Shown: positions 26,459 to 35,546, counted from the stretch's first letter. The stretch is DNA of 64,000 bases from Bryobacterales bacterium (GCA_019261985.1 JAFAQY010000088.1:1-64000); one strand, 5' to 3'. The notes: a model not told the origin generated them from the sequence alone. Numbers and translations are program-made.

Positions 26459-27787
26459 GTGGAAAACGGCGCCGTATCAGGACCACCGGCCTCATCCCGG
26501 ATCGATCTGCGAGTTGTCGCCGGCGCAATCCTGCTTGTACCGGCAATATGGTTCACCTGGCTTACTGTGGATGGCCTCAATTCACGCCGGGAGCTCCGCA
26601 CCGACTTGGCCGAGCTTAATCACGTCCGCTACGGGCTGCTAAACGCGGCGCGTTGGCGCGATATTATCGCTCCTATCCTGAATGCCCAAATCGACAAGCT
26701 GGACTTGAAAGGGCAGAGTAAGAATCTCAGGCCGACCGTCGAACGGGCGCTCTACACGCTTCTGGATAACATCAAGACCCAGATGAGTGCCCCGAGCCCG
26801 GCCGCGCCTAAGGGATCACCCGCGGGCCTGCCCATCCCGACCAACCCGGTGCTGGTGAACCTTATTGTCGCGTCCTTGCGGCCCCATGTTCCCGAGTACA
26901 CCAATGTCGTGATGGCGGAGTTAGCAAAGCCCCAAATTCAAACCGAAATTCAAAACAGCTTCAAGGAGTCCGCCCGAGGCGTCCTGGCGGAAGGGTTCAA
27001 GAACACATTCACCAATGTGGACATGACCGACTACGAGTCAATTCTGAAGCGCTATGGGTGCGCCAGCGCCACAGTTTGCGAGCAGGCACTTGCCGGGCAG
27101 ATCGCGGAAGCGGACCAGAGAATTACCCGCTACTACCTCATCGTGCTCGCATCCATGGCGGCCGGGTTTGGCTTGGTCATAACGAGACGCCAGGCGCTTT
27201 CCCGATCCGCTGTGGTGGTGCTGATGTTGTTTTCGATTACGGTGCTGGCCGGCGGCGTGCTTAGCCCCATGATCGAGGTCGAGGCCCGCATCACGCGGTT
27301 ACAAGCTGCCTTCCTGGGAGTTCCTATTGAGTTCGGCGAGCAGTCTCTCTACTTCCGCAGCAAGAACGTGCTGGAAGTATTCCAAACTCTGCTCCGCATG
27401 GGCCGGCCCGAGATGTCGCTGGTCGCAGTGCTGGTCCTGCTGTTCAGCGTAGTGTTTCCCGCTCTGAAAATGCTCGCCCTGAGCGTCTCTCTGGTCCGGC
27501 CGGCGCTGCTCAAAACCAGCCGTCTTGTAAAGTTTCTTGCGTTTGATTCTTCCAAATGGTCGATGGCCGACGTAATGGCGCTGGCCATCTTCATGTCCTT
27601 CGTGGCGTTCAACGGTCTGATCGGAAGCGCTATGGGCGATTTGAAGGATGCCGTCGGACAGCTTGCTATACCGACGAACAGCTCCAAGATTCTGCCCGGC
27701 TATTACCTGTTCATTGCATTCTGCCTGGCGAGCATTCTTCTCTCGAAGAAGCTCGAGCGCGGCATTTCTTTGGCCCGGGGCAGTTAG
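26459..27787 (+). CDS. PqiA-like multi-pass membrane protein
   Basis: 442 residues from GTG 26459. One N-terminal helix (VVAGAILLVPAIWFTWLTV), then ~170 soluble residues, then a C-terminal membrane half resembling paraquat-inducible protein A: LFSVVFPALKMLALSVSLVRP, KFLAFDSSKWSMADVMALAIFMSFVAF and a last helix YYLFIAFCLASILLSKKLERG. In proteobacteria PqiA works with MCE protein PqiB in envelope lipid transport; no such partner is here. A TATACT hexamer ends 9 bases before the start codon, so the message could be nearly leaderless (weak). Confidence 0.75.
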   Translation: MENGAVSGPPASSRIDLRVVAGAILLVPAIWFTWLTVDGLNSRRELRTDLAELNHVRYGLLNAARWRDIIAPILNAQIDKLDLKGQSKNLRPTVERALYTLLDNIKTQMSAPSPAAPKGSPAGLPIPTNPVLVNLIVASLRPHVPEYTNVVMAELAKPQIQTEIQNSFKESARGVLAEGFKNTFTNVDMTDYESILKRYGCASATVCEQALAGQIAEADQRITRYYLIVLASMAAGFGLVITRRQALSRSAVVVLMLFSITVLAGGVLSPMIEVEARITRLQAAFLGVPIEFGEQSLYFRSKNVLEVFQTLLRMGRPEMSLVAVLVLLFSVVFPALKMLALSVSLVRPALLKTSRLVKFLAFDSSKWSMADVMALAIFMSFVAFNGLIGSAMGDLKDAVGQLAIPTNSSKILPGYYLFIAFCLASILLSKKLERGISLARGS

Positions 27788-27840
27788 CTCCGCCTTCTGG
27801 GAGTGCGTAACCAGAATTGCAGGAGTTTGCGACGCCCGCT

Positions 27841-27915
27841 GTGGGGCGGGCTTCAGCCCGGCTTCAGCCGGCATCAGCCCGCGGCGGGCTTGAGCCCGGC
27901 TTGAGCCCTCCTGAG
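27841..27915. repeat. Cluster of short inverted repeats
   Basis: The plus strand reads GTGGGGCGGGCTTCAGCCCG at 27841-27860, then four more stem units built from GGCTTCAGCC, ATCAGCCCGC, GGGCTTGAGCCC and GGCTTGAGCC. It starts with the same GTGGGGC block as the repeats at 359 and 33605. It abuts the truncated nucleotidyltransferase at 27919 and may mark the break point of that gene. The rest of 27788-28205 is covered by the two small features below. Confidence 0.6.
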
Positions 27916-27918
27916 CCG

Positions 27919-28050
27919 TTACGTGGAGTCATCGCCGATGTATCGCGGAAAACCGTGGAAGGCTACGGCGAAGGCGCCGACCACCAGGTATTCAACTTGA
28001 TTCGAGTTCAGTAATTCGACAAACTCGCGCAAGTCCTTGTTTAATCGCAT
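27919..28050 (-). pseudogene. N-terminal fragment of a MNT/AbiEii-type nucleotidyltransferase
   Basis: ATG 28050 opens a 43-codon frame: MRLNKDLREFVELLNSNQ, then VEYLVVGAFAVAFHG and FPRYIGDDST, then TAA. This is the start of the nucleotidyltransferase family (VGGxAxxxHGxPRYTGDxD) but it stops just where the metal-binding GDxD motif should be. The remaining ~100-150 residues are missing, replaced by the repeat cluster. In intact loci this gene follows the small partner gene upstream, as here. Confidence 0.65.
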
Positions 28051-28180
28051 CGGGGTGGCGACGGTCGCGGAGCTCCATCACGATCGACAGGCGTTCTTGC
28101 GGGGTCAGCTTTGCATCTGTACGGGCATCCGCTTCATCGGCTTCCCGCAAGCTGTCGAAAACACGAACGACCTTTTCCAT
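27992..28180 (-). CDS. Small partner protein of the nucleotidyltransferase
   Basis: 62 residues, MEKVVRVFDSLREADEAD then LTPQERLSIVMELRDRRHP and a C-terminal LARVCRITELESS. This pattern (MEKVxRVFxSxEEAxxAD...LTPxERL) belongs to small proteins usually encoded just before a nucleotidyltransferase, probably as the antitoxin-like or regulatory half. The 3' end overlaps the fragment above by 59 bases in another frame. The partner is truncated, so this gene may be an orphan. Confidence 0.6.
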   Translation of the reverse strand: MEKVVRVFDSLREADEADARTDAKLTPQERLSIVMELRDRRHPDAIKQGLARVCRITELESS

Positions 28181-28205
28181 TATCAGTGCCCCGCGGCGTG
28201 GCGGC

Positions 28206-30323
28206 CTAAGCTTTAGTGACCTCTTCCTTTTTCAGCTTCTCCCGCTGCTCCTTCAGAATCGCCTTGCGGCTGAGCTTGATCTTGTTGCCCTCCAGCGCCA
28301 AAACCTTCACCAGGATCTGGTCGCCTTCGTTCAACTCATCGCGCACTTGCTTGATGCGGTTCTCCGAGATTTCGGAGATGTGCAGCAGGCCATCGGTGCC
28401 GGGGAAGATCTCGACGAACGCGCCGAAGTCGACTATGCGCACGACTTTGCCCAGATAGGTCTTGCCGACCTCGGCCACAGCGCAGATATCGGTAATCATC
28501 TGGATACAGCGATCGGCGGCGGTTCCGTCCGAAGAGAAAATCTTCACGCTGCCGTCGTCTTCCACATCGATTTTGCAACCTGTGGCGTCCACGATGCCGC
28601 GGATTACTTTGCCTCCGGGGCCGATCAACTCGCGGATCTTATCCGTCGGGATTTGCATCGTGAAGATGCGCGGTGCGTAGGGCGAAAGAGCAGTGCGGGG
28701 CTTTTCGATCGCAGCCGTCATTTTGTCGAGGATAAAGATGCGCGCTTTGCGAGCTTGCTCCAAGGCTTCTTTGAGAATCGCGTGGGTAACATTCGGCACC
28801 TTGATATCCATCTGCAGGGCCGTAATGCCTGTCCGGGTGCCCGCGACCTTGAAGTCCATGTCGCTGTAATGGTCCTCGGCGCCAGCGATGTCGGTCAGTA
28901 CTGCGTAGGCGTCGCCTTCTTTCACCAATCCCATCGCGATCCCTGCAACCGGCGCGGGTATGGGCACGCCCGCATCCATAAGCGAAAGCGTCGCGCCGCA
29001 GACAGACGCCATGGAACTGGAGCCGTTCGATTCCAAAATGTCACTGACAATACGTATCGTGTAGGGGAATTCCTTCTCTTCCGGGATAACGGCGGAAAGC
29101 GCGCGCTCCGCCAAAGCCCCGTGGCCGATCTCGCGGCGGCCAGCCCCACGCATGAAACCGACTTCCCCGACGCTGAACGGCGGGAAATTATAGTGCAGCA
29201 TGAAACGTTTCGAGGTCTCGCTGGGATCCAGCAGCTCGATGCGCTGCTCGTCGTCTTTCGTTCCCAGAGTGGCGGTGACTAAAGCCTGCGTTTCCCCGCG
29301 CGTGAACAAAGCCGATCCGTGGGTGCGCGGAAGCACGCTGGTTTCGATTTCGATTTTTCTGATTTCATCGAACGCGCGCCCGTCGGGACGGCGCCGGTCT
29401 TTCAACATCTCGTCGCGGAAGATCCGTTCCTTCAGCGTGTCAAACAGCTTTCCGGCTTCGGATTTCTGCTCTTCGGCGACCGGCTCCAGCGCCTTGGCCT
29501 TGGCCTCGTCTACGCGGCTGTAGCTTTCGAGCTTGTCGTACTTCTGCGTGTTGAGCGCGTCTTGGAGCTCGCCGCGTATGGAGCTTGCGATGCGATCGTA
29601 AAGCTCCTGGTTCACCGCGGGTGGCGTGTATGCAGCCTTCGTTTTACCGGTCTTTTTAACCAGTTCGCGGATCCCGGCGGCGATCTTCTTGCAGCTATCG
29701 TGGCCGAACTGAATCGCGTCCAGAACCTCCTGCTCGGTGGCCTGCTGCGAGCCGGATTCCACCATTACGATGCCTTGTTCGGTTCCGGCAACCACGATGT
29801 TGATCTTGGCGCTCTTGGATTCCTCATACCCCGGATTCGCGATCATCTTGCCGTCTACCAAGCCCACGCGTACGGCGGCGAGCACATGATCGAACGGAAT
29901 ATCGGAGATAGCCAGCGCCGCGCCCGCGCCGATAATGGCAAGCGTGGACGGGTCACGCTCGGGATCGGCGGAAAGGACCATGCCGATCACCTGCGTTTCA
30001 TTCGAATAACCCTCGGGGAAAAGCGGCCGGATAGGCCGGTCGATCAAGCGGCTGGTGAGGATCTCCTTCTCGGTCGGCCGCCCTTCGCGTTTGATGAACC
30101 CGCCGGGAAAACGCCCCGCGGAATAAGTGTACTCGCGGTAATCCACCGTGAGGGGGAAGAAGCTCGCGCCGGGCTTCGGCTGGGGAGCCGTGACGGCGGT
30201 CACCAGGACCACCGAATCGCCCGAGCGCACCAGCACCGCGCCGTTGGCCTGCTTGGCCATTTTCCCGGTTTCGAGCGTAATCGTCCGCCCACCGCCCAGG
30301 TCGATCTCAACGGTATGCAACAT
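28206..30323 (-). CDS. pnp: Polyribonucleotide nucleotidyltransferase (PNPase)
   Basis: 705 residues, normal length. Two RNase PH-like domains ([37 protein letters not shown]) with the helical linker between, then a KH domain ([22 protein letters not shown]) and an S1 domain ([26 protein letters not shown]). It performs phosphorolytic 3'-to-5' RNA decay and is a core part of the degradosome. AAAGGAAA lies before the ATG. Downstream of rpsO, the conserved rpsO-pnp order; the 137-base spacer probably carries the processing and autoregulation region. Confidence 0.98.
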   Translation of the reverse strand: MLHTVEIDLGGGRTITLETGKMAKQANGAVLVRSGDSVVLVTAVTAPQPKPGASFFPLTVDYREYTYSAGRFPGGFIKREGRPTEKEILTSRLIDRPIRPLFPEGYSNETQVIGMVLSADPERDPSTLAIIGAGAALAISDIPFDHVLAAVRVGLVDGKMIANPGYEESKSAKINIVVAGTEQGIVMVESGSQQATEQEVLDAIQFGHDSCKKIAAGIRELVKKTGKTKAAYTPPAVNQELYDRIASSIRGELQDALNTQKYDKLESYSRVDEAKAKALEPVAEEQKSEAGKLFDTLKERIFRDEMLKDRRRPDGRAFDEIRKIEIETSVLPRTHGSALFTRGETQALVTATLGTKDDEQRIELLDPSETSKRFMLHYNFPPFSVGEVGFMRGAGRREIGHGALAERALSAVIPEEKEFPYTIRIVSDILESNGSSSMASVCGATLSLMDAGVPIPAPVAGIAMGLVKEGDAYAVLTDIAGAEDHYSDMDFKVAGTRTGITALQMDIKVPNVTHAILKEALEQARKARIFILDKMTAAIEKPRTALSPYAPRIFTMQIPTDKIRELIGPGGKVIRGIVDATGCKIDVEDDGSVKIFSSDGTAADRCIQMITDICAVAEVGKTYLGKVVRIVDFGAFVEIFPGTDGLLHISEISENRIKQVRDELNEGDQILVKVLALEGNKIKLSRKAILKEQREKLKKEEVTKA

Positions 30324-30460
30324 GTCTGAAATTTCCTTTTAACCTTTAGGTCCGCCCGCGTTCTCTGCGGCGTGAACCTGCTTTGATCAAGAGGAGACTG
30401 GAGTGAGTTTTCTGCGGGGTAGCCAGCCACCGGGGCCGGTTCTCGAGAATCGAAGCCGAA

Positions 30461-30730
30461 TTAACGGCGAATGCCTAGGCTTTGGATCAGAGTCTTGTAG
30501 CGCTCCGGACTGCGAGTGCGCAGATAATCCAGCAACCGGCGCCGCCGCGCGACCATTTGTAACAACCCGCGCCGCGAATGATGATCCTTCGCGTGCGTCT
30601 TGAAATGGTCTTCAAGATCCTTGATCCGCCGGCTGAGGATAGCAACTTGCACTTCGGGCGACCCCGTATCCGTCTTGTGAACCCGGAACTGGGAAATCAC
30701 TTTGGTCTTTGCTTCACTCGCCAATGCCAT
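30461..30730 (-). CDS. rpsO: 30S ribosomal protein S15
   Basis: 89 residues, exactly S15 length: [49 protein letters not shown] and the C-terminal [12 protein letters not shown]. It binds 16S rRNA at the central domain junction. GACGAGGAG upstream is the ribosome site. It precedes pnp in the usual order. Confidence 0.98.
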   Translation of the reverse strand: MALASEAKTKVISQFRVHKTDTGSPEVQVAILSRRIKDLEDHFKTHAKDHHSRRGLLQMVARRRRLLDYLRTRSPERYKTLIQSLGIRR

Positions 30731-30878
30731 TCGGGAATCGATACTCCTCGTCTTTTCTTAACCGATTTGTTTCTATCAAATGATAGCACATAAGCCGTCC
30801 CAATAATGCTCAGATATTCGGCGAGACCGTCTCCCTCAGCCGAGCGACGGCGAAAATCTTTTCGCTAACCATTTCTCG

Positions 30879-31158
30879 ATTGCACAACGCTGCGCGCGTG
30901 GGTACCCGATCGAAGAAGCAGCTGTAGAGAGCGCGGTGCTTCAACTGAGGCCGCTCATGATTACGAGCCTGGCGGCGACGGTGGGGCTGCTGCCCGCGCT
31001 TTATCTCATGCCAGCGGCTCGGATTCCCAACGGTTTGCGATCGTGATTGTCCGGCGGGTTGCTCTCGGCTTGTGGCTCAGCGTGTTTCCACTGCCCGCGG
31101 TCCTCGCGGGGCCGCGCGAGGACGACGTCCGGCCGCCTGAAGCGAATAACGAAAGCTA
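30879..31158 (+). pseudogene. C-terminal remnant of an RND (CusA/AcrB-type) efflux pump
   Basis: The plus strand encodes YPIEEAAVESAVLQLRPLMI then TSLAATVGLLPAL, typical of the last transmembrane block of RND pumps (VEEAxxEGAxxRLRPxLMT). One base out of register, the text continues SHASGSDSQRFAIVIVRR and then LWLSVFPLPAVLAG, matching the GIGSDSQRPFAxVIxGG...LPVLY end of the same family. So about 90 residues remain, with at least one frameshift near 31002. The stretch 30731-30878 holds the rpsO leader and nothing else I can identify. Confidence 0.6.
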
Positions 31159-31188
31159 AACGGCGATGGACGGATACACTGAGGATTC

Positions 31189-32310
31189 ATGAGGATCCTC
31201 ATTTCGGCCGGCGAAGCGTCCGGGGACCTCTACGCGTCAAGGCTCGTCGAGGCGATCCGTGCGAGGCATCCCGAAGCCGAGTTCTTCGGCTGCGCGGGGC
31301 CGCGGATGCAGGCGGCAGGAGTTCGAGCCGTTGTGGATGCGCGGTCACTGGCCGTTGTCGGGATCGTCGAAGTGGTGGGCCACCTGCCTCGGATATGGGG
31401 AGAATTTCGGAAGCTGATCCGCGCTGCCCGTGCCCAACAGCCGGACCTAGCCATCCTGACAGATTCGCCCGACTTTCACGTCCGGGTCGCGAAGCGATTA
31501 CGTCGCGAAAAAGTCCCTGTTGTCTACCTGATCGCGCCGCAGGCTTGGGCGTGGCGAGAAGGACGGGTCAAAACGATGCGCGCGACTGTCTCTAGGCTGC
31601 TATGCATTTTCCCGTTTGAGGAAGAATTCTTCAATAAACGAGGCGTCCTGGCGACCTACATCGGCCATCCGCTCGCATCCGTGGTGAAGCCGTCGCTTAG
31701 CCGCGAAGAATTCGATGCGCGTTTCGGCTTCGCGCCATCCGAGCGTTTGCTCGCTTTACTTCCCGGAAGCCGCCACGGCGAGGTCGCGCGGCATCTGCCC
31801 GTCGTAATCGAAGCGGCGGAGGCAATTCAGCGAGAACACTCCATTACGCCCGTTCTGGCGCTGCCCCCCGGGTTTGGGGCATCTTTGAACACTCCCGGTA
31901 TGAGGACGATTGAAGGTCAGACATGGGACGTGCTGGCGCGATGCGAACTGGCTTTAGCCGCGAGCGGAACCGTGACCGTCGAAGCCGCGCTGCTCGGAGT
32001 TCCGATGGTGACGTTCTACCGCGTAAACCCGTTGAGCTGGACGCTGGGGCGTTGGCTGGTGAAGGCTCCGTTCCTGACGATGGTGAATCTGGTCGCTGGC
32101 CGGCGCGTAGTGCCGGAGTTGATCCAGCACGAAATGACCGCCGGCCGAATTGCCGCTGAAGCTGGTGGCCTGCTAAAAGATCCGGACCGCATTGCAGCGA
32201 TGAGATCCGGCCTGGCCGATGTTGCCGCACGCTTGAAAACCGAACGCGATCCAATGGAAATCGCCGCCGAGTGCGTCGAGCGCCTGTGGGAGTGTAACAC
32301 AACGAAGTGA
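31189..32310 (+). CDS. lpxB: Lipid-A-disaccharide synthase
   Basis: 373 residues, the usual length of this GT19 enzyme, which joins UDP-2,3-diacylglucosamine and lipid X to form the lipid A disaccharide. Landmarks: ISAGEASGDLYASRL at the N-terminus, FFGCAGPRMQAAGV, VYLIAPQAWAWREGRVK, YIGHPL, LLALLPGSRHGEV and ASGTVTVEAALLGVPMV. GAGGA precedes the ATG. It shows that the organism makes lipid A. The large open frame starting at 31047 in another register is a shadow. No other lpx gene is adjacent. Confidence 0.96.
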   Translation: MRILISAGEASGDLYASRLVEAIRARHPEAEFFGCAGPRMQAAGVRAVVDARSLAVVGIVEVVGHLPRIWGEFRKLIRAARAQQPDLAILTDSPDFHVRVAKRLRREKVPVVYLIAPQAWAWREGRVKTMRATVSRLLCIFPFEEEFFNKRGVLATYIGHPLASVVKPSLSREEFDARFGFAPSERLLALLPGSRHGEVARHLPVVIEAAEAIQREHSITPVLALPPGFGASLNTPGMRTIEGQTWDVLARCELALAASGTVTVEAALLGVPMVTFYRVNPLSWTLGRWLVKAPFLTMVNLVAGRRVVPELIQHEMTAGRIAAEAGGLLKDPDRIAAMRSGLADVAARLKTERDPMEIAAECVERLWECNTTK

Positions 32311-32346
32311 TACGATGTTTGACGAGCGTTTTTAGGAGTCATCCCG

Positions 32347-32730
32347 ATGAAGAAATTCTTGGCCACCGCCTTCGCAACACTTGCCCTCGCCGCCGTACCT
32401 GTCTTGGCGCATCATTCTTTCGCCGCGGAGTACGACTCCAGCGCGCCGATTACCGTAAAGGGCACCGTCACCAAAGTAGAGTGGACGAATCCTCACAGTT
32501 ACGTTTATGTCGATGTGAAAGACGCGAACGGAAACGTGGTGAATTGGGCGATTGAGGGCTATCCTCCGAACACGCTGCGCCGCACCGGGTTCACGCGCGA
32601 CATGATGAAGCAGGGCGATGTCGTCACGATCAATGGCTGGAAGGCGCGCGACGGCGTGAATCGTATGGCGGCGCGCGATGTGACGTTCGCCAACGGGAAT
32701 AAGATGTATTTCGGCCCGACGGCCCAATAA
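32347..32730 (+). CDS. DUF6152 secreted protein, copy 3
   Basis: 127 residues with TTTTTAGGAG upstream. The signal peptide ends VPVLA and the mature chain should start HHSFAAEYD. The core ITVKGTVTKVEWTNPHSYVYVDV matches copies 1 and 2, including the NPH motif; the C-terminal half differs (GYPPNTLRRTGFTRDMMKQGD). It is followed after 15 bases by a GHWxGDT-family gene, repeating the pairing at 15.5-17.8 kb. Likely periplasmic; possible metal binding is inference. Confidence 0.87.
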   Translation: MKKFLATAFATLALAAVPVLAHHSFAAEYDSSAPITVKGTVTKVEWTNPHSYVYVDVKDANGNVVNWAIEGYPPNTLRRTGFTRDMMKQGDVVTINGWKARDGVNRMAARDVTFANGNKMYFGPTAQ

Positions 32731-32745
32731 GAGAGGGGTGTAATC

Positions 32746-33510
32746 ATGAACAATCGCTTGCTCTGTATTTGCGTGCTGGGCGTTCCACTCTTTGGGCAGA
32801 CGAAAATTCCGCGCACCGCCGATGGCAAGCCCGATTTTTCGGGCGTATGGCAAGGGGGCGGTGTCAGTTTGTACGGCGAGGTCGGCGGGAATACGCGAGC
32901 CACCGCTGCCGTTCCGAAGGGCACACCTCCACCGACTGCCGCGGCGAAGCCCGAGCCGCTGGCCTTCAAAGACGAATTTGAAGCGAAGGTTCGAGCAGGC
33001 GCGGCCACCGCGGTGTTGGACGATCCCACCCTGAAGTGCCTGCTTCCGGGAGTTCCACGCATCTACGGCATGCCGATGCCCTTCGAGATCGTGCAAACGC
33101 CGAAAGAGATCGTCGTCATTTTCGAATCGTTCCATGCGTGGCGTCGCATTCCTTTTGGCGGAAAACACGACGATCCCGACCCGTCCTTTATGGGTGATTC
33201 GATCGCGAATTGGGACGGAGACACGCTCGTAGTGGATGTAACCGGGATCAATGGCAAGACTTGGCTCGACGGCCGCGGGCATTTCACGACCGAGCAAACC
33301 CATATCGTCGAACGCTATAAGCTGAACGGCGACACCATCTCTTATGAGGCGACGATCACCGATCCGACGACGATGAATAGGCCATGGACGCAGCGCTACA
33401 CGCTGACGCGGCTGAAGGAAGGCGAGAGGCCGCTCGAATATGAGTGCATCGAGAACAATCAAGATGTTCCGCACATGCAGTCGCGCGCTCCTGGCGGCCG
33501 GGGGCGATGA
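32746..33510 (+). CDS. Secreted GHWxGDT-family protein, copy 3
   Basis: 254 residues, signal peptide ending LFGQ. Order of motifs as in copies 1 and 2: DFSGVWQGGG, CLLPGVPRIYGMPMPFEIVQTPKEIVVIFE, then ANWDGDTLVVDVTGI (GHW replaced by ANW), TIVERY-like strand and a C-terminal YECIENN. GAGAGGGG is the ribosome site. The last codons (QSRAPGGRGR) overlap the presumed start of the next gene. Function unknown; always near DUF6152 here. Confidence 0.82.
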   Translation: MNNRLLCICVLGVPLFGQTKIPRTADGKPDFSGVWQGGGVSLYGEVGGNTRATAAVPKGTPPPTAAAKPEPLAFKDEFEAKVRAGAATAVLDDPTLKCLLPGVPRIYGMPMPFEIVQTPKEIVVIFESFHAWRRIPFGGKHDDPDPSFMGDSIANWDGDTLVVDVTGINGKTWLDGRGHFTTEQTHIVERYKLNGDTISYEATITDPTTMNRPWTQRYTLTRLKEGERPLEYECIENNQDVPHMQSRAPGGRGR

Positions 33511-34552
33511 ACGGGTTTGGGGGCCGGTTGCCAATCGGCGGTCGGCTGCCTACCGGGCGGTTCGGAAAGCTCCACCAGGCGGACTAGCAGTCCGCCGCAC
33601 ATTTGCAACCTGCCCCACTATACTCCTGCTGGCTAGCTTTGCATCCGCGCAGGCCCCGCGTTGCGACCGCGCCTGCCTGGAGGGGTACGTTAATCAGTAC
33701 CTGGATGCGTTGGCCGCGCACAATCCCTTCACCTTGCCGCTCGCGCCGAAGGTCCGGTTCAGTGAAAACGATCAGGTGCTGGAGTTCGGCGACGGCATGT
33801 GGAATGTGGTGGATGGAATCGGCAACTACAAGCATTACGTTGCCGATCCCCAAGCCGGGCAGATCGGCTTCTTCGGAACAGTAAAAGAAAACGGAACGCC
33901 CGCGGCGCTGGCGCTCCGGTTGAAAATTGACAATCGGAAGATCACCGAAATCGAGACGGTGGTCCTGCGTGGCGGGAACCCGAACTCTGCCACGCTCATC
34001 GAGCAACTGGGGCAGCCCGATCCGGCGTTCCTGGAGACGGTCCCTCGGGCGCAACGGCTTCCGCGCGACACGCTGGCGCAAGTTGTGCACAAATATTTCG
34101 ACGCCGTTGAAGCGGGCGTTGACAATGGCGCGTTCCATAAAGACTGTGAGCGCATCGGAAACGGGGTGAAGGTTACACACAATTCAAGCCTCAGCATGCC
34201 GGGCCTTAATTGGAACCCGTTCACGCTCGGATGCGGAGAGCAGGTCGCGACCAAGATGTATAGCTGGATTGAGACGATCTATCCACGCCGGATTCCCATC
34301 GTCGACGATGAGCGGCAAGCGGTGTTCGCGATTGCGACCTTTCAGGTTCCGGGCAACAGATTGAGCATTCAATCCCCCGGCCATGGCACATACAAGTTTT
34401 CCGACGACAACACCGTTCCCAAATTCGTTAAGGTTCCGGAAGCATTTCGCATGAAGGATGGCAGAGTGTATCGGGCTGCGGGTTTGGTGGTGGACCTGCC
34501 CTATGGGACCCAGGATGCATTCTTTAAAGACGACTGGCGGAGGAGGCGATAA
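33464..34552 (+). CDS. Secreted CDRACLEG-type protein A, start disturbed by a repeat
   Basis: Mature protein ~310 residues: CDRACLEGYVNQYLDAL at its start, then FSENDQVLEFGDGMWN, FGTVKENG, two NTF2-like halves separated by ERIGNGVKV, and VDLPYGTQDAFF at the end. No ATG, GTG or TTG lies close to the hydrophobic LLLASFASAQA segment; the nearest in-frame start is ATG 33464 (MFRTCSRALLAAG), inside the preceding gene. Between that start and LLLASF lies the 33511-33617 repeat, in frame. So the signal peptide may have been split by an insertion. Paralogue of the next gene. Function unknown. Confidence 0.65.
   Translation: MFRTCSRALLAAGGDERVWGPVANRRSAAYRAVRKAPPGGLAVRRTFATCPTILLLASFASAQAPRCDRACLEGYVNQYLDALAAHNPFTLPLAPKVRFSENDQVLEFGDGMWNVVDGIGNYKHYVADPQAGQIGFFGTVKENGTPAALALRLKIDNRKITEIETVVLRGGNPNSATLIEQLGQPDPAFLETVPRAQRLPRDTLAQVVHKYFDAVEAGVDNGAFHKDCERIGNGVKVTHNSSLSMPGLNWNPFTLGCGEQVATKMYSWIETIYPRRIPIVDDERQAVFAIATFQVPGNRLSIQSPGHGTYKFSDDNTVPKFVKVPEAFRMKDGRVYRAAGLVVDLPYGTQDAFFKDDWRRRR
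33511..33617. repeat. Repeat element between two secreted-protein genes
   Basis: Contains the perfect hairpin GGCGGACT-AGC-AGTCCGCC (33578-33596), with the same AGC loop as the hairpin at 359-377, and ends in CCTGCCCCAC (33608-33617), the same end as the element at 391-400. It begins right after the stop codon of the GHWxGDT gene. Translated in the frame of the following gene it gives an arginine-rich stretch unlike a signal peptide. Confidence 0.6.
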
Positions 34553-35439
34553 TGCGGTGGTCCGCGGTTCTATTGTTGACCGCGCCGGCTTTCGCTCAAA
34601 CGTGCGACCGCGCATGCCTGGAAGGATTCGTCAACCGGTATCTGGACGCGATGTTAGCGCACGATCCCAAGCGTCTGCCTGTAGCGCCCGATGTGAGGTT
34701 CAGCGAAAACGACGTCACTCTGCGGCTCGGGGAGGCTTTGTGGAGGACTGCCTCGGGAATCGGCAATTATAAGCTGTACTTCGCCGATCCTCAAGCCGGC
34801 CAGGCCGGTTTTTTCGGCACGATTCAGGAGAATGGCCGCGGAGCTTCGATTGCGCTCCGCCTGAAAATCGAAAGCGGAAAAATCAGCGAAGCCGAGCAGT
34901 TGGTCATTCGGGCCGCGGGCACTTACAACAATCTTGAAAAGGCCGGCTCGCCCGATCCTCTGCTGCTTGAACCCGTGCCGCTGGCCGAGCGCATGCCGCG
35001 CACGCAATTGATCAGGACCGCGAACCTGTACTTCGAGGCGATTGAGGACGGAAACGGCAAGGTTGCGCCTTTTGCTTCCGATTGCGAGCGCTTCGAAAAC
35101 GGTATGAAGACGACGCCCAAGGAAGGGTGCTCGGACCAGTTGGACACGCACGTCTTCGATTACATTCAGAAGATTTATCCGCGCCGATTTTTAGTTGTGG
35201 ACGAAGAGCGACAAATCGTCTTCGGTTTTTTCATGTTCAACCACCCCGGCGACATCACCTGGATCAACATCCCCGGCCAGGGCCGCCGCGACATGCCCGC
35301 CTCCGCGAAGAGGCCATTCAGCGTCGATGTGGCCGAGGCGTTCAAGATCCGCAACGGACAGATTCGGATGGTGGAAGCGTTGATGACTTCCCTGCCGTAC
35401 GGGGCAAACTCGCCCTTCACGCCACAGTACGGACATTAG
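34552..35439 (+). CDS. Secreted CDRACLEG-type protein B
   Basis: 295 residues with an intact signal peptide (MRWSAVLLLTAPAFAQ). The mature chain starts TCDRACLEGFVNRYLDAM and contains FSENDVTLRLGEALWR, FADPQAGQAGFFGTIQENG and SLPYGANSPF. Clear paralogue of the preceding gene with which its ATG shares one base (TAATG). Two NTF2-like folds are likely. Two copies in tandem suggest a duplication. No function can be assigned. Confidence 0.82.
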   Translation: MRWSAVLLLTAPAFAQTCDRACLEGFVNRYLDAMLAHDPKRLPVAPDVRFSENDVTLRLGEALWRTASGIGNYKLYFADPQAGQAGFFGTIQENGRGASIALRLKIESGKISEAEQLVIRAAGTYNNLEKAGSPDPLLLEPVPLAERMPRTQLIRTANLYFEAIEDGNGKVAPFASDCERFENGMKTTPKEGCSDQLDTHVFDYIQKIYPRRFLVVDEERQIVFGFFMFNHPGDITWINIPGQGRRDMPASAKRPFSVDVAEAFKIRNGQIRMVEALMTSLPYGANSPFTPQYGH

Positions 35440-35546
35440 CGCAAGGCGCCGCCGCGACTTCATTTCCGCGACTTGATTTCAAGCAGCGGCGGTCCGCATT
35501 TGATAGCATGTTAGAAACAGTATCCAAGCGTTTGTAAAGGCCGCGG

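Noticed and set aside
27841-27915. Short repeated units that could suggest a CRISPR array
   Set aside because: Units are 10-20 bases, palindromic, of unequal length and without spacers of constant size; no cas genes nearby.
28347-29282. 311-residue open frame on the plus strand
   Set aside because: Antisense to pnp, whose domains are intact.
31047-31595. 182-residue open frame overlapping lpxB
   Set aside because: Its second half is the wrong register of lpxB. Its first part overlaps the RND pump remnant but not in the matching frame.
32332-33534. Long 400-residue open frame on the minus strand
   Set aside because: It is antisense to DUF6152 copy 3 and the GHWxGDT gene, both with signal peptides, ribosome sites and paralogues; composition is Arg/His-rich as in shadow frames of GC-rich DNA.
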